A DNA stretch of 36,131 bases from an uncultured Prevotellaceae bacterium (GTDB taxonomy: Bacteria > Bacteroidota > Bacteroidia > Bacteroidales > Bacteroidaceae). Shown one piece after another: positions 34,061-36,131 of this stretch. Under the pieces are notes generated by a model that was given only the letters and a program-made list of their open reading frames with translations, was not told the origin of the DNA and ran no database searches. Within the stretch, counting starts at the first letter, position 1, and each line of letters begins with the position of its first letter. A program made the translations under genes and the position numbers. The stretch lies in the NCBI GenBank assembly GCA_902795605.1, contig CADBLU010000135.1, forward strand, positions 1 to 36,131, in the 5' to 3' direction.

Positions 34061-34553
34061 CCGCCGACACCCACAGCAGGCCACACGCGAAGCACCAAAG
34101 GTGAAGTCCCACGGCCACACATCCCGACCACCAACCTACACACGACCATAACAGCAATGCCGACAGGAAACGCCGGCGGCAGGGCACATGGGGCATGAGC
34201 ATGCCCAAGAGCACATGGAGCACGCCCGACAACCCAACCGCGGAGACACCTGCTCCCCCACCCCATAAGGCCACGGCGGCAGGACAGCTGCACGCCACGG
34301 CATAGGCTGCCAGCAGATGGCGAAGACGCACAGGCCAGAAAAACACCAACTGCCACAACACATACACATTCACCAAGGCATGGAGCACACCGCCATGCAC
34401 AAACGGATGCGCCAGACGCGCCCATAGCGGGGCATCGGCACGGATGCCCATGCCCCACAACGGGAGCGACCACACACACGCCGCCACCGCAAGGCACATC
34501 ACCGCGACACCTGCGACAAGCGCCGCAACCTTCGCTCCTGCTCTCTCCTGCAT
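33993..34553 (-). CDS. Rhomboid-like intramembrane serine protease
   Basis: The 186-aa protein is mostly hydrophobic, with about six transmembrane segments. It carries rhomboid hallmarks in order: HALVN (His58, Asn62, the HxxxN motif of TM2), GLSG with Ser109 in TM4, and His151 in the last core helix (VGLHLWCFACGLLW). Rhomboids cleave membrane proteins inside the bilayer; the substrate is unknown. The protein is short and Leu/Val/Ala/Cys-rich, so composition alone could mimic a membrane protein, but the ordered motifs argue for a real gene. Its 5' end overlaps the gene at 34499 by 55 bp in another frame, and its 3' end overlaps the DUF4236 gene tail to tail. Confidence 0.65.
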   Translation of the reverse strand: MQERAGAKVAALVAGVAVMCLAVAACVWSLPLWGMGIRADAPLWARLAHPFVHGGVLHALVNVYVLWQLVFFWPVRLRHLLAAYAVACSCPAAVALWGGGAGVSAVGLSGVLHVLLGMLMPHVPCRRRFLSALLLWSCVGWWSGCVAVGLHLWCFACGLLWVSAVSCLSTASTLRHTLVRWLRELP

Positions 34554-35119
34554 CTCCTACGCTCCTTACAGACAATGACATGGGCACTGCTCACCGACAG
34601 GTAGAAGCGCGGCGCCTCATTGTTGACCACATGATACACACGACGGCTCAACGACCACTCTGGGTGCTCGACGGCTAACGCACGGCAGCGGCGGGAAATC
34701 TCCTCAAACATCTCCCTCTTGAGAGGATGCCCTCCGGCGGGCAGTCCACGGCGCTCCATCGACGACACCACGCGCACGGCACGCTCCTCGCTCACCCAGA
34801 AACGTCGCGCAGGGCGGTTGACGGCACGCTCAAGCACCTTCTCTATCTTCTCTCCGGGCATGGCACCCAACTCTCCATTAAATACTTCCAGCAAATTGCG
34901 GCCGCGTTCGTCGCCATATTCAAACGACGTGCGCCGCGATACTCTCTTCGGCCGCCTCACAGCGCTCATCGGCTGCCTCACAGCGCTCATCGCACACCTC
35001 TCCGATCTCATCGACTGCCGCATTAATCCTTTCGACTGCCGCACAGGGCTCATCGACCGCTGCATCAATCCCTGCGACTGCAGCACAGATTCATCCTTTT
35101 TTTGCATTGTTTTCTCCAT
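34499..35119 (-). CDS. Conserved Bacteroidales-type protein with repetitive basic N-terminus
   Basis: The 206-aa protein has two parts. Residues 1-65 are low-complexity and basic, with a loose repeat of about 11-12 residues (SQGLMQRSMSPVRQ, SKGLMRQSM, SAVRQPMSAVRRP). Residues 66-200 look like a folded helical domain: YGDERGRNLLEVFNGEL, NRPARRFWVSEERAVRVVSS, REMFEEISRRCRALAVEHPEW, APRFYLSVSSAHVIVCKERRR. I have an impression of similar unnamed proteins in Bacteroidales but cannot assign a function. The paired phrases PARRFWVSEERA and APRFYLSVSSA could be internal duplicates. A promoter lies 30 bp upstream. It is probably cotranscribed with the rhomboid gene. Confidence 0.7.
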   Translation of the reverse strand: MEKTMQKKDESVLQSQGLMQRSMSPVRQSKGLMRQSMRSERCAMSAVRQPMSAVRRPKRVSRRTSFEYGDERGRNLLEVFNGELGAMPGEKIEKVLERAVNRPARRFWVSEERAVRVVSSMERRGLPAGGHPLKREMFEEISRRCRALAVEHPEWSLSRRVYHVVNNEAPRFYLSVSSAHVIVCKERRRCRREQERRLRRLSQVSR

Positions 35120-35149
35120 TGTTTTCTCTTTTGATGATTAAGACAATTG

Positions 35150-35157
35150 CAAAGATA
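35150..35157 (-). promoter_or_regulatory. -7 box of the gene at 34499
   Basis: The minus strand reads TATCTTTG, matching TAnnTTTG, about 30 bp before the ATG at 35119. The 299-bp divergent intergenic region (35120-35418) holds this and the promoter at 35386 and nothing else recognisable. Confidence 0.7.
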
Positions 35158-35385
35158 AGGTCTCGCACCTCCCTTCGCGCCTCAACAAATAAAGAAAGAA
35201 GAAAAAAGTTCCCTTAACATCACCACAAATCCCTGAAAAACAACCCATTATAAATCATCACCCATCTTCGCTGAAAAGCACAGCCCACCTCCTTCATCCA
35301 CCCCCAAAAAGACGTTGATGACGAAGTTGACGAACATCACCACATAATCATTTCAAAATGCCATCCCACACACCTCCGCCGCCCC

Positions 35386-35393
35386 TACCTTTG
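35386..35393 (+). promoter_or_regulatory. -7 box of the PQE-repeat gene
   Basis: TACCTTTG matches TAnnTTTG and lies 25 bp before the ATG at 35419. Confidence 0.7.
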
Positions 35394-35418
35394 CGCCGAA
35401 TCATCAAATTTTCAGACT

Positions 35419-36042
35419 ATGCAAGAAAAAGAAACCACCCCCACACCGCAGCCGCAAGAGCAGCCACTGCCACAAGAGCAGCCGCAGCCACAGGAGCAAG
35501 AGCAACCGCAACCACAGGAGCAAGAGCAGCCACAAGAGCAGCCGCAAGAGCAGCCCCAGCCACAAGGGCAGCAGCAAGAGCAGGCCCCGGCCACCACCCA
35601 GCAGCCACAAGAGCAAGCCCCCGCCCCCGAATCACCAGATTACCCAGAATCCCCATCACCCCCATCCCTCCCCCCGCAAATCCAGCTCGGCACCTCTTCG
35701 CTCAGCGATGATGATCGCGAAGGCCTCAACACCATGCTCCACGAGCTCGCCACCGCCATCGGCGAAGGGAAGATGAGCGACGCCGCCGTGGAGAGGCTCC
35801 TCCACGCTCTCCACTACGAGCGCGACATCGAGGCCGCCGCCCGGCAAGGGGAGGTGAAAGGGCGCAATATCCGCATCAGCAAATTCCTCGAGCAACTCGT
35901 GGCAGCCACCAAAACCCATAGCATTCAACCGAGCAAACCCGTTCCCATGAGACGCATCGACTACGAGAAAATCGGCGGTCTCTCTGCTGCCGACAGGCTC
36001 AATATTTGGGAAAGAGGGAAGGAACGGCGCGTAAAACATTAA
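35419..36042 (+). CDS. Hypothetical protein with PQE-rich repeat N-terminus
   Basis: The 207-aa protein starts MQEKETTPTPQPQEQP. Residues about 8-70 are almost entirely Pro, Gln and Glu in PQEQ/PQPQEQEQ units, encoded by a CAAGAGCAGCC-type DNA repeat. A Pro/Ser linker follows. The C-terminal part (about 88-207) looks folded: SSLSDDDREGLNTMLHELATAI, MSDAAVERLLHALHYERDIEAAA, then a Lys/Arg-rich segment, and AADRLNIWERGKERRVKH. No signal peptide or membrane segment is seen. No family was recognised. The acidic flexible arm could act as a spacer for an intracellular scaffold or DNA-linked protein, but this is a guess. The opposite-strand open frame of Leu/Ala/Gly repeats is an artefact of this repeat. 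Confidence 0.75.
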   Translation: MQEKETTPTPQPQEQPLPQEQPQPQEQEQPQPQEQEQPQEQPQEQPQPQGQQQEQAPATTQQPQEQAPAPESPDYPESPSPPSLPPQIQLGTSSLSDDDREGLNTMLHELATAIGEGKMSDAAVERLLHALHYERDIEAAARQGEVKGRNIRISKFLEQLVAATKTHSIQPSKPVPMRRIDYEKIGGLSAADRLNIWERGKERRVKH

Positions 36043-36131
36043 TGGTAACTACTCAGTCATCATCGCGTCCTTAACTATCATCTGTCGAAATGAAAGTCAT
36101 TGCCGTTAATAAACCCTAATGAGTATTGGGC

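Noticed and set aside
33586..34587. A 333-codon minus-strand frame overlapping DUF4236 and the rhomboid-like gene
   Set aside because: It covers most of the DUF4236 gene, is Cys/Gly/Arg-rich and shows no domain. The rhomboid frame in another phase has ordered catalytic motifs.
35404..35665. Minus-strand Leu/Ala/Gly-rich frames opposite the PQE repeats
   Set aside because: They are the reverse reading of the CAAGAGCAGCC repeat and have no independent start signals.
36043..36131. Possible insertion-sequence end (GGTAACTACTCAGTCATC) at the window edge
   Set aside because: The sequence gave a faint impression of a repeat end, but no second copy or transposase is in the window, so no call is made.

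Overview
The window looks like chromosomal DNA of a GC-rich member of the Bacteroidales, most likely a Prevotellaceae species. The evidence is: Bacteroidetes-type promoter boxes (TAnnTTTG) in front of many genes; SusD/BspA-type surface biology; secreted proteins ending in the GIYIVNGKKVxxK tail common in Prevotella; a TlpA-like lipoprotein with a DUF4369-like N-terminus; and a paired deoxynucleoside kinase operon. The genus is inferred, not proven. No rRNA, tRNA, CRISPR array, integrase or transposase gene was seen.

Layout. (1) 1-1740: a 5' remnant of a GH27 alpha-galactosidase, then an intact secreted CE15-type glucuronoyl esterase homologue. (2) 1865-6028, minus strand: a stand-alone single-module NRPS with domains C-A-T-reductase and its own promoter. 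(3) 6560-9235, plus strand: a ThiE-family protein, PRPP synthetase and a thioredoxin-like lipoprotein, flanked by copies of a 60-73 bp palindromic repeat. (4) 9408-19253, minus strand: an eight-gene phage structural cassette. It holds a probable major capsid protein, small head/connector proteins, a 1234-aa tail spike, a fibre carrying an SGNH/DUF4886 hydrolase, and two small proteins. No packaging, replication, lysis or integration genes are present. (5) 19409-27849, minus strand: a surface-protein locus with a 1934-aa BspA-type leucine-rich-repeat protein containing five EF-hand-like modules, a dockerin-like pair and a cohesin-like domain. Three smaller secreted proteins with cohesin-like and/or dockerin-like modules surround it. 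(6) 28213-29476, minus: two deoxynucleoside kinases. (7) 29905-33289, plus: a Cu+-type P1B ATPase that appears to lack the whole nucleotide-binding N domain, then SerB with ACT domains. (8) 33356-36042: a DUF4236 membrane protein, a rhomboid-like protease on the other strand overlapping it, a conserved protein with a repetitive basic N-terminus, and a PQE-repeat protein.

The most unusual coding features are the orphan capsid/fibre cassette, the N-domain-less copper ATPase, the isolated NRPS module and the cohesin/dockerin-like surface cluster. The intergenic DNA is also unusual. At least five families of short repeats sit at gene ends: 9-bp satellites, an A/T-rich TTGAAGATTGAA motif, GGAGTTTA arrays forming a large inverted repeat, a palindromic element, and a GTGTCCGGTA-plus-hairpin element. 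Together they look like small non-coding mobile or slippage-driven sequences. All function calls come from reading motifs; no database search was possible.
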